A stretch of DNA of 7,335 nucleotides from Bifidobacterium breve (GTDB lineage Bacteria; Actinomycetota; Acidimicrobiia; Acidimicrobiales; Ilumatobacteraceae), in NCBI GenBank assembly GCA_943325435.2, contig CALPPK020000049.1, positions 1-7,335 on the forward strand, given 5' to 3'. Positions 1 through 6,903 of this stretch are shown piece by piece; position 1 is the first letter of the stretch; the number at the start of each line of letters is the position of its first letter. The notes beneath the pieces were generated by a model. That model saw only the letters and a list, made by a program, of their open reading frames with translations, had not been told where the DNA came from and ran no database searches. A program made the translations under genes and the position numbers.

Positions 1-887
1 AATCCATCCCATTGATCTCCGCTAAGAATTTCACGAGCTTTCAACTCGAGGCGACGCGCAACAATTTCACGCAACTCTGCGCGCAAACGGAATTCACGGC
101 GTGACTTCAATACGCCCGTCGCTTCAATTGCGGCACGATGTTCTAACACTGCATCCCACATGTCGGAAACACCTTCACCAGTGCTGCCAATAGTGGCGAT
201 GATTGGTGGGTGCCATGCTTCATGCGCAAGATCAGACAGTTCCAACATTTGTTCAATGTCACGACGAGTTTCTTCCACACCCTTGCGATCTGCTTTGTTA
301 ATGACAAACACATCCGCAATTTCCATAAGACCGGCTTTGTTTGCTTGCACTGAATCACCCCAGCCTGGGTTCAGCACAACAACAGTGGTGTCTGCCTTGC
401 CAGCAATTTCGACTTCTACTTGACCAACACCAACTGTCTCCACCAGAATCCATTTACGGCCTACGGCATCGAGCATGCGAATTGCTTCGGGCGTTGACAG
501 CGACAAACCACCAAGGTGTCCGCGTGTTGCCATTGAACGAATGAAGACACCAGGGTCTGTTGCATGGTCTTGCATACGCACACGGTCACCCAAAATTGCG
601 CCACCAGTAAACGGCGAAGACGGGTCAATTGCGAGAACCGCAATCTCAAGATCTTGTTTACGTAGGTGCGTGATAAGCGAACTGGTAAGCGTGCTCTTTC
701 CGGCGCCTGGTGCACCGGTGATTCCTACTGTGTACCCAGTACCGCTGCGCTTGTAGGCAAGCCTTCCAACTTCACGGGCGACTGCATCGCCGCGTTCAAG
801 TAACGACAAGACCCGAGCAAGAGCTGCGCGGTCACCATCACATGCGGCGGTAAAAAGTTGTTCGGGGCTAAGAGTGCGACGGCTCAC
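1..887 (-). CDS. meaB: Methylmalonyl-CoA mutase-associated GTPase MeaB (ArgK family), 3' end cut by the window
   Basis: This is a SIMIBI-class P-loop GTPase. Family members act in the cytoplasm as chaperones of adenosylcobalamin-dependent methylmalonyl-CoA mutase, gating cofactor loading and protecting the enzyme from inactivation. I translated the reverse strand by hand from the GTG at 887-885, giving 295 codons plus 2 nt. Visible motifs are the Walker A GAPGAGKST (residues 58-66), DPSSP (88-92) followed by GGAILGDRVRM, TRGHLGG (111-117), ETVGVGQ (140-146), NPGWGD (163-168) and the guanine-specificity motif NKAD (197-200). The family is usually around 320-340 residues, so only the C-terminal tail is missing. 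The start codon directly abuts the nfu stop (TAAGTG), and an AGGT lies 7 nt upstream, so the two genes are probably co-transcribed and translationally coupled. The mutase itself is not in the window. Confidence 0.95.
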   Translation of the reverse strand, partial: MSRRTLSPEQLFTAACDGDRAALARVLSLLERGDAVAREVGRLAYKRSGTGYTVGITGAPGAGKSTLTSSLITHLRKQDLEIAVLAIDPSSPFTGGAILGDRVRMQDHATDPGVFIRSMATRGHLGGLSLSTPEAIRMLDAVGRKWILVETVGVGQVEVEIAGKADTTVVVLNPGWGDSVQANKAGLMEIADVFVINKADRKGVEETRRDIEQMLELSDLAHEAWHPPIIATIGSTGEGVSDMWDAVLEHRAAIEATGVLKSRREFRLRAELREIVARRLELKAREILSGDQWDG

Positions 888-1121
888 TTAGATGACCTGC
901 ACGACCTCGGTGACTCCGTCGATGCGGTCTTTCATAATGCGTTCGATGCCGGCCTTCAAGGTTTGATCAGACGCAGGACACGTGGTGCAGGCTCCGACCA
1001 ATTCGACTGAAATGACACCGGTCTCTTCGTTGACATCATGCAAGACAATGTCTCCGCCGTCGGCCTGAAGAGCTGGCCTAATAACCACGATGGTTTCTTC
1101 TACCTGTTGGCGCATTGACAT
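888..1121 (-). CDS. NifU C-terminal-domain (Nfu-type) Fe-S cluster scaffold/carrier protein
   Basis: This 77-residue protein consists of a single NifU C-terminal domain. Such proteins hold a labile Fe-S cluster between subunits and pass it to apo-proteins in the cytoplasm. The family hallmarks are in order: an N-terminal helix leading to RPALQADGGDI (15-25), a beta hairpin, then the cluster-binding C45-T-T-C48-P in a GACTTCPAS context, and a C-terminal helix with TLKAGIERIMKDRI. The length is that of a stand-alone Nfu domain, with no A-type or N-terminal scaffold domain. The ATG at 1121-1119 is used; Met3 is an in-frame alternative. No strong Shine-Dalgarno sequence precedes it, but TAGGCT lies 6 nt upstream and could be a -10 element for a leaderless transcript. 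meaB follows with no gap. A functional link between the two is not evident beyond co-expression. Confidence 0.93.
   Translation of the reverse strand: MSMRQQVEETIVVIRPALQADGGDIVLHDVNEETGVISVELVGACTTCPASDQTLKAGIERIMKDRIDGVTEVVQVI
895..898 (-). promoter_or_regulatory. Probable ribosome binding site for meaB
   Basis: AGGT on the minus strand lies inside the last codons of nfu, 7 nt before the GTG at 887. It supports choosing this GTG as the meaB start and translation from an nfu-meaB transcript. Confidence 0.45.
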
Positions 1122-1127
1122 GGTTAC

Positions 1128-1137
1128 AGCCTACGCT
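1128..1137. promoter_or_regulatory. Putative overlapping divergent -10 elements between nfu and the small membrane-protein gene
   Basis: The near-palindrome AGCCTACGCT contains two TANNNT hexamers on opposite strands that share the central TA. TAGGCT on the minus strand (1133-1128) ends 6 nt before the nfu ATG. TACGCT on the plus strand (1132-1137) ends 6 nt before the ATG at 1144. Those distances match a -10 element whose transcript begins at the start codon. No convincing -35 hexamers were identified. This is a motif-based inference with no experimental support. Confidence 0.4.
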
Positions 1138-1143
1138 GACATG

Positions 1144-1287
1144 ATGTTCGCTCATCAAGGTGGGTGGGACGAGATGCTGTATGCCCTCGTGCCCATTGTC
1201 CTCATTTTTGGTCTTTTACGGCTCGCAAATTCGCGTGCCAAGAAATTGACCCCACCTGAGGCTACGACTCTGGTCGAACCCGACTAA
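1144..1287 (+). CDS. Small single-span membrane protein, function unknown
   Basis: I do not recognise this protein. From the ATG at 1144 it is 47 residues. A short N-terminal segment, MFAHQGGWDE, precedes one hydrophobic helix (about residues 11-28, with Pro17). A basic stretch follows (R26, R31, K33, K34), then a polar, acidic tail ending in EPD. The positive charges after the helix predict a cytoplasmic C-terminus. The gene fills the 140 bp between nfu and murA, runs divergently from nfu, and overlaps the 3' end of murA by 26 bp. Other in-frame starts are ATG 1141, ATG 1120 and ATG 1090; the last two would overlap nfu. ATG 1144 is preferred because a plus-strand TACGCT lies 6 nt before it and no Shine-Dalgarno sequence is visible. 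The coherent HQGGWDE-helix-basic layout argues for a real gene, but a chance ORF is possible. Confidence 0.6.
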   Translation: MFAHQGGWDEMLYALVPIVLIFGLLRLANSRAKKLTPPEATTLVEPD

Positions 1288-2575
1288 TTGAGGCACCCAA
1301 AACACTGAGACGACCCACAATGTCGTCATACCCACGATCAATGTGGAACACATCCCCAATTTCGGTGATTCCCGATGCGGCCAAACCTGCAACGACAAGA
1401 GCAGCTCCGGCGCGAATGTCAGGCGCGACCACTGTGGCGCCAGTGAGATGCTCTACTCCCCTGACCACTGCATGATGACCGTCAATCTCTATGTTGGCTC
1501 CAAGAGCACGTAATTCATCAACGTAACGGAACCGACCAGGGTACAAATTCTCGGTAACTATTCCGACTCCATTTGCAATGGACAGCATTGCAACCACCAA
1601 TGGTTTGTAATCGGTAGCAACACCGGGATACGGCAATGTGGAGACATCAACTGAAGTCAATCGGCCTGGCGCTGTTGCCGTGATTCCCTCGTCGTCGATA
1701 TCAAAGACCATGCCCATATCTGTAAAGCGAATCAGCATCATTCCCATGTGTTGAGCATTTGCCCGCGCCACACGAATGGTTCCTCCGCACATGCCTACTG
1801 CAGCAATGTACGTGGCTGACTGCACACGATCAGTTACTACCTCATGAGTGACCGCCTGCAGTGAAGACGGAGAAACACCTGTAATCATCAGTGTTGCCGT
1901 GCCAATTCCATCAATGCGGCAACCCATTTTGCGCAACATGTTGCACAGGTCAGCAATTTCTGGTTCACGTGCCGCATTACGAATAGTTGTGACACCATCT
2001 GCAACAACTGCTGCCATTAAAACGTTTTCTGTTGCACCAACACTTGGGAAATCAAACACCACTTCAGCACCAACCAGGCGAGCGCATCGTCCGACAATTC
2101 CTTCCGAAGATGTTTCAAATTCTGCACCCATTGCTTCAAGACCGCGCAAGTGCATATCGATTGGTCGACCACCAAAGTCGTCGCCACCAGGAAGTGCAAT
2201 ATCAACTTGTCCAAAACGTCCGAGAAGTGGGCCAACAAGATTCACCGACGAACGAATTCGATCGGCTAGTTCAAATGGGGCAACGGGTGTAATTGCCCCA
2301 GAGTTATATATGGACAGATGTTGACCAGTCTCACCGGCGGACCCCGGAGAGAAGGCGATCTCAAGCCCAACAGCACGCAGCAAGTCGGCCATGATGACCA
2401 CGTCTTCAATGACCGGAACATTTGTCAACGTATATCTGCCATCAGCAAGCAATGTCGCGGCCATCAGTTTAAGTACCGAGTTTTTGGCACCCGGTACAAC
2501 TACCTCGCCAGCCAATGGCCCGCTCTGTGCAACAACGATGACATCGCCCTCGCGCTGATTCGAACCAATGGACAT
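1262..2575 (-). CDS. murA: UDP-N-acetylglucosamine 1-carboxyvinyltransferase (MurA), Cys-to-Asp active-site form
   Basis: MurA is the cytoplasmic enzyme that transfers enolpyruvate from PEP to UDP-GlcNAc, the first committed step of peptidoglycan synthesis. The 437-residue length fits the family (about 420-440). Landmarks by comparison with E. coli MurA, from memory, are PGAKNSVLK with K31-N32 (E. coli K22-N23), the RIRSS segment (106-110), the mobile loop LPGGDDFGGRPID (128-140), REPEIADL (203-210), PYPGVATD with D322 (E. coli D305), DIRAG with R388 (E. coli R397) and FHIDRGYDDI near the C-terminus. The residue aligned with the PEP-reactive Cys115 is Asp132, as in mycobacterial and chlamydial MurA, where it is linked to fosfomycin resistance. 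The start is the ATG at 2575, with CATACT 7 nt upstream and no well-placed Shine-Dalgarno sequence. The stop is TAG (1264-1262). A divergent transporter gene begins about 20 bp upstream. Confidence 0.96.
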   Translation of the reverse strand: MSIGSNQREGDVIVVAQSGPLAGEVVVPGAKNSVLKLMAATLLADGRYTLTNVPVIEDVVIMADLLRAVGLEIAFSPGSAGETGQHLSIYNSGAITPVAPFELADRIRSSVNLVGPLLGRFGQVDIALPGGDDFGGRPIDMHLRGLEAMGAEFETSSEGIVGRCARLVGAEVVFDFPSVGATENVLMAAVVADGVTTIRNAAREPEIADLCNMLRKMGCRIDGIGTATLMITGVSPSSLQAVTHEVVTDRVQSATYIAAVGMCGGTIRVARANAQHMGMMLIRFTDMGMVFDIDDEGITATAPGRLTSVDVSTLPYPGVATDYKPLVVAMLSIANGVGIVTENLYPGRFRYVDELRALGANIEIDGHHAVVRGVEHLTGATVVAPDIRAGAALVVAGLAASGITEIGDVFHIDRGYDDIVGRLSVLGASISRVRPES

Positions 2576-2582
2576 GACTATC

Positions 2583-2590
2583 AGTATGCT
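2583..2590. promoter_or_regulatory. Putative shared (bidirectional) -10 element between murA and the MFS gene
   Basis: The sequence AGTATGCT reads CATACT on the minus strand (2588-2583) and TATGCT on the plus strand (2585-2590). The first ends 7 nt before the murA ATG; the second ends 6 nt before the GTG at 2597 of the transporter. Each matches TATAAT at four of six positions and keeps the key A2 and T6. Possible -35 hexamers are weak on both sides. Only 21 bp separate the two start codons, so both promoters must overlap each other and the opposite gene. Confidence 0.45.
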
Positions 2591-2596
2591 CCCGCG

Positions 2597-3856
2597 GTGG
2601 CCATGAATGGAAAACTTCTGCTGAGACGCCTACCCCGTTGGGCAAAGCCGACTGAAGATTTGACCCCACGCCAACGCAGAATTCTGATTTTGGTGGGTCT
2701 GGCCTCGATGTCGGCAGCGTTCATCAACACCCTGTTCACCCAAACTGTTGCGTTTGCCGCTGATGAATTCGACATCTCCCAGTCTGGTCAGGGAATCGGT
2801 GCGTCAGTTGTGAGGTTCGGCATAATCATCTGTTTGCCGCTTGTTGCATTGGCAGACAAGTACGGGCGACGTCCCGTCATGATCGCGATGGCGTGGGCCG
2901 CACCCATCGTGTCATCGCTAGGCGCAATCGCACCGTCCTATGTTTTTCTTGTCGGCACACAAGCAATTGGTCGGCCTCTTGGCCTGACGCTCGACATCTT
3001 GATTGCAGTCGTAGCGCTTGAAGAAATGCCACGCAATACACGGGCATACGCAACGGGACTTCTTGCAGTCATTAGCGGAATAGGTGGAGGAATTGCTGTT
3101 GGGTCGCTTCCGTTGGCCGATCGTGGCCTCACGTCCTGGAGACTTATTTACCTCGTTGCACTTGTGTGGATCTTTGTAGCGATAGCACTAACTAAATGGT
3201 TGCCGGAATCAGAACGATTTACCAAACATCAAAAACAGACAGCGTCACTTCAGATGAAACTGTCGTCGGCATTTCGCGGGCAACTTGGTCGAATCTGTTC
3301 AGTTGTGTTTTTAACAAATATGTACATCGCGACTGCTTCAATTTTTCAGAATAGATACCTGAAAGATGATCGAGGTTATTCCGCTGCTCTTGTTGCGCTC
3401 TTCACCATTGCAACATCATCACCTGCATCGTTAGGCCTCATCATCGGTGGACACGTTGCCGATGAAAAAGGTCGGCGAATTCTGGGGGCCACATTGGTTC
3501 CTATTGGAGCATTGCTCTTGGCGCTTTCCTTCTGCACTTCAGGCGCAACCATGTGGTTATTCGCAATTTCAGGTGGCCTTGCCTTTGGTGTTTCATACCC
3601 AGCGCTTGCCGTTTATCGCGGTGAACTATTCCCCACTGGTTCTCGGGGCACGGCGGGCGGAATCATCATGACCTCTGCGCTGTTTGGTGGAATTGTCGGC
3701 TTGGTCGGAGCCGGATTGTTCTTGGACTCTGGTTTGTCATACGGGACAGTGATGCTGTGCCTCGTAACTGGCCCAGTCATTGCGTCGCTGATCGTGTGGT
3801 TTCGATATCCCGAAACAGCGCATCTCGATCTCGACGAGATCTCGCACGATCTCTAA
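2597..3856 (+). CDS. Major facilitator superfamily transporter, sugar/metabolite-porter type
   Basis: This is a twelve-helix-type MFS permease of the inner membrane; the substrate cannot be read from the sequence. From the GTG at 2597 it has 419 residues. A basic N-terminal tail (residues 1-28) leads into the first helix (about 29-55). The loop 2-3 signature ALADKYGRRPV is at 84-94, and its second-half copy GGHVADEKGRR is at 284-294. A GELFPTGSRGTAGG segment at about 342-355 and the closing RYPETAHLDLDEI resemble the ELFPT-R and PET-x-x-L-E motifs of the sugar porter and related families. The reading frame stays open back to ATG 2318, but that extension lies wholly antisense to murA and is not membrane-like. 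ATG 2603 is the alternative start. TATGCT, 6 nt before the GTG, favours 2597. The stop overlaps the convergent hydrolase gene by 4 bp. Confidence 0.9.
   Translation: MAMNGKLLLRRLPRWAKPTEDLTPRQRRILILVGLASMSAAFINTLFTQTVAFAADEFDISQSGQGIGASVVRFGIIICLPLVALADKYGRRPVMIAMAWAAPIVSSLGAIAPSYVFLVGTQAIGRPLGLTLDILIAVVALEEMPRNTRAYATGLLAVISGIGGGIAVGSLPLADRGLTSWRLIYLVALVWIFVAIALTKWLPESERFTKHQKQTASLQMKLSSAFRGQLGRICSVVFLTNMYIATASIFQNRYLKDDRGYSAALVALFTIATSSPASLGLIIGGHVADEKGRRILGATLVPIGALLLALSFCTSGATMWLFAISGGLAFGVSYPALAVYRGELFPTGSRGTAGGIIMTSALFGGIVGLVGAGLFLDSGLSYGTVMLCLVTGPVIASLIVWFRYPETAHLDLDEISHDL
3827..3841. repeat. Perfect short inverted repeat at the end of the MFS gene
   Basis: GATCTCG-A-CGAGATC is a 7-bp inverted repeat around one base (a hairpin of 6 bp with a 3-nt loop). 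It lies in the last codons of the transporter, 12 nt beyond the stop of the convergent hydrolase gene. No U-tract follows on either strand, so it is not a canonical intrinsic terminator. It could block readthrough or stabilise the 3' end for the minus-strand transcript. It may also be only a by-product of the codons for LDLDEI. Confidence 0.5.
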
Positions 3857-4425
3857 AGTGCCGTCACCCACGTTGTAATTCGTTTGGCAACATCGGCATC
3901 AGCTTTTGCTAGTTCATGTCGACCATTATCAATGAAACTCCACGTGACATCACCAGGAACAACAGCGAACGCATCGCGAAGTTCGTCTGGTGTTCCGAAG
4001 TTGTCTTTTGTTCCACTTACGCACAGCGTTGGAACAGTGATGCGCGGCAAATGTTCAATGCGCAGAGCATCTGGCTTCTTTGGCGGATGCAACGGGTACG
4101 ACACCAGTACCAGCCCTGCAACTTCTAACGGGTCTGCTTCGTCTGCGATAGCCATAGAGCACATCCGACCGCCCATCGACCGCCCACCAATAACAATTTG
4201 TGAAGTCGATACTCCTAGTGACTCTGCGAATACACGTACATGTTCCGTAACACTTGCAATGAGAACTGGCGCTTTATCAGGAAATGGTTTCCCAGCGATG
4301 CGATAAGGAAAGTCATGCCTGGCTACCGGCAAGGGTGCCAGTGAGTCCTGCATGGCCAACAGTGATGAATGTGTCGACGATGAACCTGCGCCCGGAAATA
4401 ACACGACTCCAGCAATGGAAGTCAC
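3853..4425 (-). CDS. Alpha/beta-hydrolase of the KANL3/TEX30-like (COG3571-type) family
   Basis: This small 190-residue cytoplasmic alpha/beta-hydrolase resembles the predicted hydrolases grouped with dienelactone hydrolase and KANL3/TEX30; the natural substrate is unknown. An N-terminal FPGAGSSS (10-17) forms the oxyanion region. The nucleophile elbow is G81-R-S83-M-G85 within IVIGGRSMGGRM. Family-typical SYPLHPPKKP is at 109-118. The acid is probably D141 in GTKDNFGTP and the base H170 in DNGRHELA, so the triad looks complete. There is no signal peptide. The start is a GTG (4425-4423) that overlaps the stop of the J-domain gene as GTGA, with GAGG 4 nt upstream, which indicates translational coupling. 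It is the last gene of the three-gene minus-strand cluster, and its TAG stop overlaps the transporter stop by 4 bp. Confidence 0.88.
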   Translation of the reverse strand: MTSIAGVVLFPGAGSSSTHSSLLAMQDSLAPLPVARHDFPYRIAGKPFPDKAPVLIASVTEHVRVFAESLGVSTSQIVIGGRSMGGRMCSMAIADEADPLEVAGLVLVSYPLHPPKKPDALRIEHLPRITVPTLCVSGTKDNFGTPDELRDAFAVVPGDVTWSFIDNGRHELAKADADVAKRITTWVTAL

Positions 4426-5120
4426 AACGCCTCAAGCAACACGCGACGAGCCTCAGTGATATCAATAATCAACTTGCTTGCGTCGGTTTCATTGCCGCCG
4501 TGATCAGGATGCGCGCGCCGCACACTGTCGCGATAATGCGACATGATGTCTCGTTTTCCGGGCTTCACAGTGCCGCCAGGAAAACCAAGAATCTCCAAAG
4601 CCCATGCGCGGGGGTCTGCCAGTGCCGACACTGATGACACTTTTGAGCCAGCCAAGTACTCAATGAAAGAAGCACCGATTGGGCCGCGCCACTTCATTGC
4701 CCGCAACATGACGGGAACCAACTGTTGACGAATACCCATATCAAGACGTTCCAATGCATAAATGGATCCAAGAGCCTGTTGCAACGGAGTTCCGTTGTTC
4801 TGAAATTCGAATTCAATGGAATCATTCACGCTGGTCATGCGGTGAGTGCTGTACGACAATCCGTGGCGATCCACTTGAAATCGATGTCGTAATCGTGGCT
4901 GAACAACACGCGCATCGCGTTCAATCTCTAGAAGTAAACGCTGAAGATCCGGGATGAAATCTTCATCAACCTCAGATGCGTGCACTGCAAGAACTGCACC
5001 AAGCAGAATGCCGCCAAATCCGGGTGCAGGCTCTACTGGCAACATCAATCGGCCAAGAGCTAACCGGCGTGTAGGCGCAATGGGTCGCGAGTGAAAGATT
5101 TCAAACTCGGCGAGAAGCAT
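4422..5120 (-). CDS. Protein with a C-terminal J-domain (DnaJ-like), N-terminal region of unknown function
   Basis: The C-terminus (about residues 169-232) reads as a J-domain. DPRAWALEILGFPGG replaces helix I and its DPYxVLG-type lead. Helix II is DIMSHYRDSVRRA. The Hsp70-stimulating HPD tripeptide is at 204-206, and helix III is DASKLIIDITEARRVLLEAL. J-domains activate the ATPase of DnaK-type Hsp70. The first 165 residues are not a known chaperone module I can name: there is no Gly/Phe-rich or zinc-finger region, so this is not canonical DnaJ. That part has an APTRRLALGRLMLPVEPAPGFGG segment (residues 15-37) and a charged region with RLRHRFQVDRHGLSYS (76-91). There is no membrane helix or signal peptide. 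It begins at the ATG at 5120, 10 bp after the peptidase stop, with no obvious Shine-Dalgarno sequence, and overlaps the next gene by 4 bp. The client and partner are unknown. Confidence 0.85.
   Translation of the reverse strand: MLLAEFEIFHSRPIAPTRRLALGRLMLPVEPAPGFGGILLGAVLAVHASEVDEDFIPDLQRLLLEIERDARVVQPRLRHRFQVDRHGLSYSTHRMTSVNDSIEFEFQNNGTPLQQALGSIYALERLDMGIRQQLVPVMLRAMKWRGPIGASFIEYLAGSKVSSVSALADPRAWALEILGFPGGTVKPGKRDIMSHYRDSVRRAHPDHGGNETDASKLIIDITEARRVLLEAL
4430..4433 (-). promoter_or_regulatory. Probable ribosome binding site for the alpha/beta-hydrolase gene
   Basis: GAGG lies 4 nt before the GTG start, inside the final codons of the J-domain gene. The spacing is short, but the site and the GTGA stop/start overlap together fix the start of the downstream gene. 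Confidence 0.4.
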
Positions 5121-5130
5121 GCTGTAAACG

Positions 5131-6903
5131 CTATCTTGCGTTCTTCATGAGGGAGTACAGGAACTCTTCAGTCACAGTAAATTCACGAGTGATATTCACA
5201 GAGTTACGGAATCCGTGACCCTCCCCCGCAAACACTTCCAGCTGAATGTTTCCACCCACTGCTTCTATTGCATCTCGCAGCCGTTCGGAATGAACAAGAG
5301 GAACTGAATGATCTTGGTCACCATGAAATACAAGGATTGGGGTGTCACGTAGTGCGAGGGCGTTGTTGTGAGGCGAAAGTTCTGCTGCTTTGTTTTCAGA
5401 GCCCACAAGCGCTGGCATGTGATGGCCTTCAAAGGGGTCATCACTCTGCAACATGGCAACAAGATCAACGACTGGGTACTTCACCACAACACCAGCACAC
5501 AGCGACGCATCACGTACCGCGGTATTAAGCGCGGTTAATCCTCCAGCACTGCCGCCCATCAGAACAGTTGTTGCAGAAGAGAACCCATGCACGGTTTGCA
5601 GATGGCGCAATACGTTGGCTGTATCAATGGCGTCGTATTCTCCCCAGTGTCCATTCAGGCTCATCATGAAGTCACGACCATGACCTGACGAACCGCGATA
5701 ATCAACGACAGCAATCGCAAACCCACGCGATAACCAATAGGTGAATTGACTACGAAACGTCACTTGCCATTGATCATTCGGTCCGCCATGCACCCAGCAG
5801 ATCAATCCGCCATGTGGCCGATGCGCGCGATACAAGCGGTACGGCACCTCAACTTCTCCCGGTGCGCGTTCAACTGTTGGCTCTACTAGTTCTACGTCAA
5901 TCTCATTTTCGAACCATCGTGCATCGGCTGGTCGCACCAACACCGTACGTCGCGGCTCGAGCAAGTTATAGAGGTGATACACCACCACTTGCTGCGGTGT
6001 ACGTGCACCAGTTCGCAATGCTGCAAGTGTGTTGCCTTCCCATGACAAACAACCATGAACTCCTTGCCCAATGCGATGTCGAGAACCCGTCACCCTGTCG
6101 AACACCCACAGTGATGAATACCCATCTTCGTTGCGCGTGTACGCAACGCGTGTGCCGTCGGTGTTGAAACACCATGTGCGTTGCCCTGGCCCCCATGTGG
6201 GTCCGCCATGTTCGCAATGGTCAATGATGGAGATATTCGGATCAATAATCTGGTCACCCAGAATGTGAACATTCGCTACGCCGGTGGAATCATCAATAAA
6301 ACCGAAGCATTCTTTGTTCCGAGAAAACCGTGCTTGCTGCACAGCAATGCCATCCGCAACTCGTTCAGGCCATGAAGCGCTTTGTGTCCACGCCATGTCG
6401 GGCCTATTCCACACAATGCAACTTCCGTCAACACCAGCAATCGCGTCAAGTGCAAAGTCGGATTCGTTATGCACTACGTACGGCTCACCATTCGTAATCT
6501 CGCATCCCCACAGTTCTTTCCAGTCGGCAATAGCAAACACTCTTCGATTCATGTGATCGATTGCGGGCGTTGACCACGACCGAGACACATCAAGTGCCAA
6601 TGATCTCTCCCGAGTCACAACATCATTTCGGAGCGTTATTTCGACAATGCCTCGTGCGTCAGTTGTCACATAGACAATGTCCCCATCGTCGCTCCACACA
6701 TGCACCCCACCAGACAGCCCACGACCGCGCGAGGGCGCATCGGAGAAGAGGTCAACCAATGCATTGCCGTCAACTGCCCACATCCGCAGAATGGCAGAGG
6801 CGCCGTCTGAGACAACTCCTGACACCCATTGACCCCCAGGCCGAACCAGGACATCGGTGATCTCGATACCGGGAAGGCACAGCTGGATAGGCAGAACGGA
6901 CAC
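5131..6903 (-). CDS. S9-family (prolyl oligopeptidase-like) serine peptidase
   Basis: The 590-residue protein has the two-part S9 layout. An N-terminal beta-propeller region (about 1-340) has repeated strands such as [15 protein letters not shown] and [22 protein letters not shown]-terminal alpha/beta-hydrolase domain starts near [10 protein letters not shown]. The catalytic serine is S452 in GGSAGG, the acid D531 in HGDQDHSVP and the base H563 in GEGHGFR, so the triad is complete. The [13 protein letters not shown] and HWGEYDAID segments are typical of the S9C acylaminoacyl-peptidase/DPP-like group. There is no signal peptide, so it should act in the cytoplasm on short peptides; the exact specificity is not deducible. 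The start is a GTG at 6903, with TAACCT 6 nt upstream and no Shine-Dalgarno sequence. It is the first gene of the cluster with the J-domain protein and small hydrolase, and is divergent from glpX. Confidence 0.93.
   Translation of the reverse strand: MSVLPIQLCLPGIEITDVLVRPGGQWVSGVVSDGASAILRMWAVDGNALVDLFSDAPSRGRGLSGGVHVWSDDGDIVYVTTDARGIVEITLRNDVVTRERSLALDVSRSWSTPAIDHMNRRVFAIADWKELWGCEITNGEPYVVHNESDFALDAIAGVDGSCIVWNRPDMAWTQSASWPERVADGIAVQQARFSRNKECFGFIDDSTGVANVHILGDQIIDPNISIIDHCEHGGPTWGPGQRTWCFNTDGTRVAYTRNEDGYSSLWVFDRVTGSRHRIGQGVHGCLSWEGNTLAALRTGARTPQQVVVYHLYNLLEPRRTVLVRPADARWFENEIDVELVEPTVERAPGEVEVPYRLYRAHRPHGGLICWVHGGPNDQWQVTFRSQFTYWLSRGFAIAVVDYRGSSGHGRDFMMSLNGHWGEYDAIDTANVLRHLQTVHGFSSATTVLMGGSAGGLTALNTAVRDASLCAGVVVKYPVVDLVAMLQSDDPFEGHHMPALVGSENKAAELSPHNNALALRDTPILVFHGDQDHSVPLVHSERLRDAIEAVGGNIQLEVFAGEGHGFRNSVNITREFTVTEEFLYSLMKNAR

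Noticed and set aside
1090..1143. Longer versions of the small membrane protein starting at ATG 1090 or 1120
   Set aside because: They would overlap the nfu coding region or start codon, and the added residues are not membrane-protein-like. A start at 1144 (or 1141) is more economical.
1265..1276. Possible hairpin CGAC-TCTG-GTCG at the murA/small ORF overlap as a terminator
   Set aside because: The 4-bp stem has no extension and no U-tract on either strand, so it is too weak to call.
1848..2324. Plus-strand open frame of 158 codons
   Set aside because: It lies entirely antisense to conserved MurA sequence, with an Arg/Ser/Pro-rich product typical of a shadow frame.
2318..2596. N-terminal extension of the MFS transporter to the upstream ATG at 2318
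   Set aside because: The extra 93 residues are hydrophilic, unlike any MFS N-terminus, and are the antisense of the murA 5' end. The transporter most likely starts at 2597 or 2603.
3884..4306. Plus-strand open frame of 140 codons
   Set aside because: It is antisense to the alpha/beta-hydrolase, which has a complete catalytic triad. The product is Ser/Thr/Pro-rich and without a recognisable domain.
5814..6167. Plus-strand open frame of 117 codons inside the peptidase gene
   Set aside because: It is antisense to the propeller/hydrolase boundary region of the S9 peptidase and has no coherent protein features.
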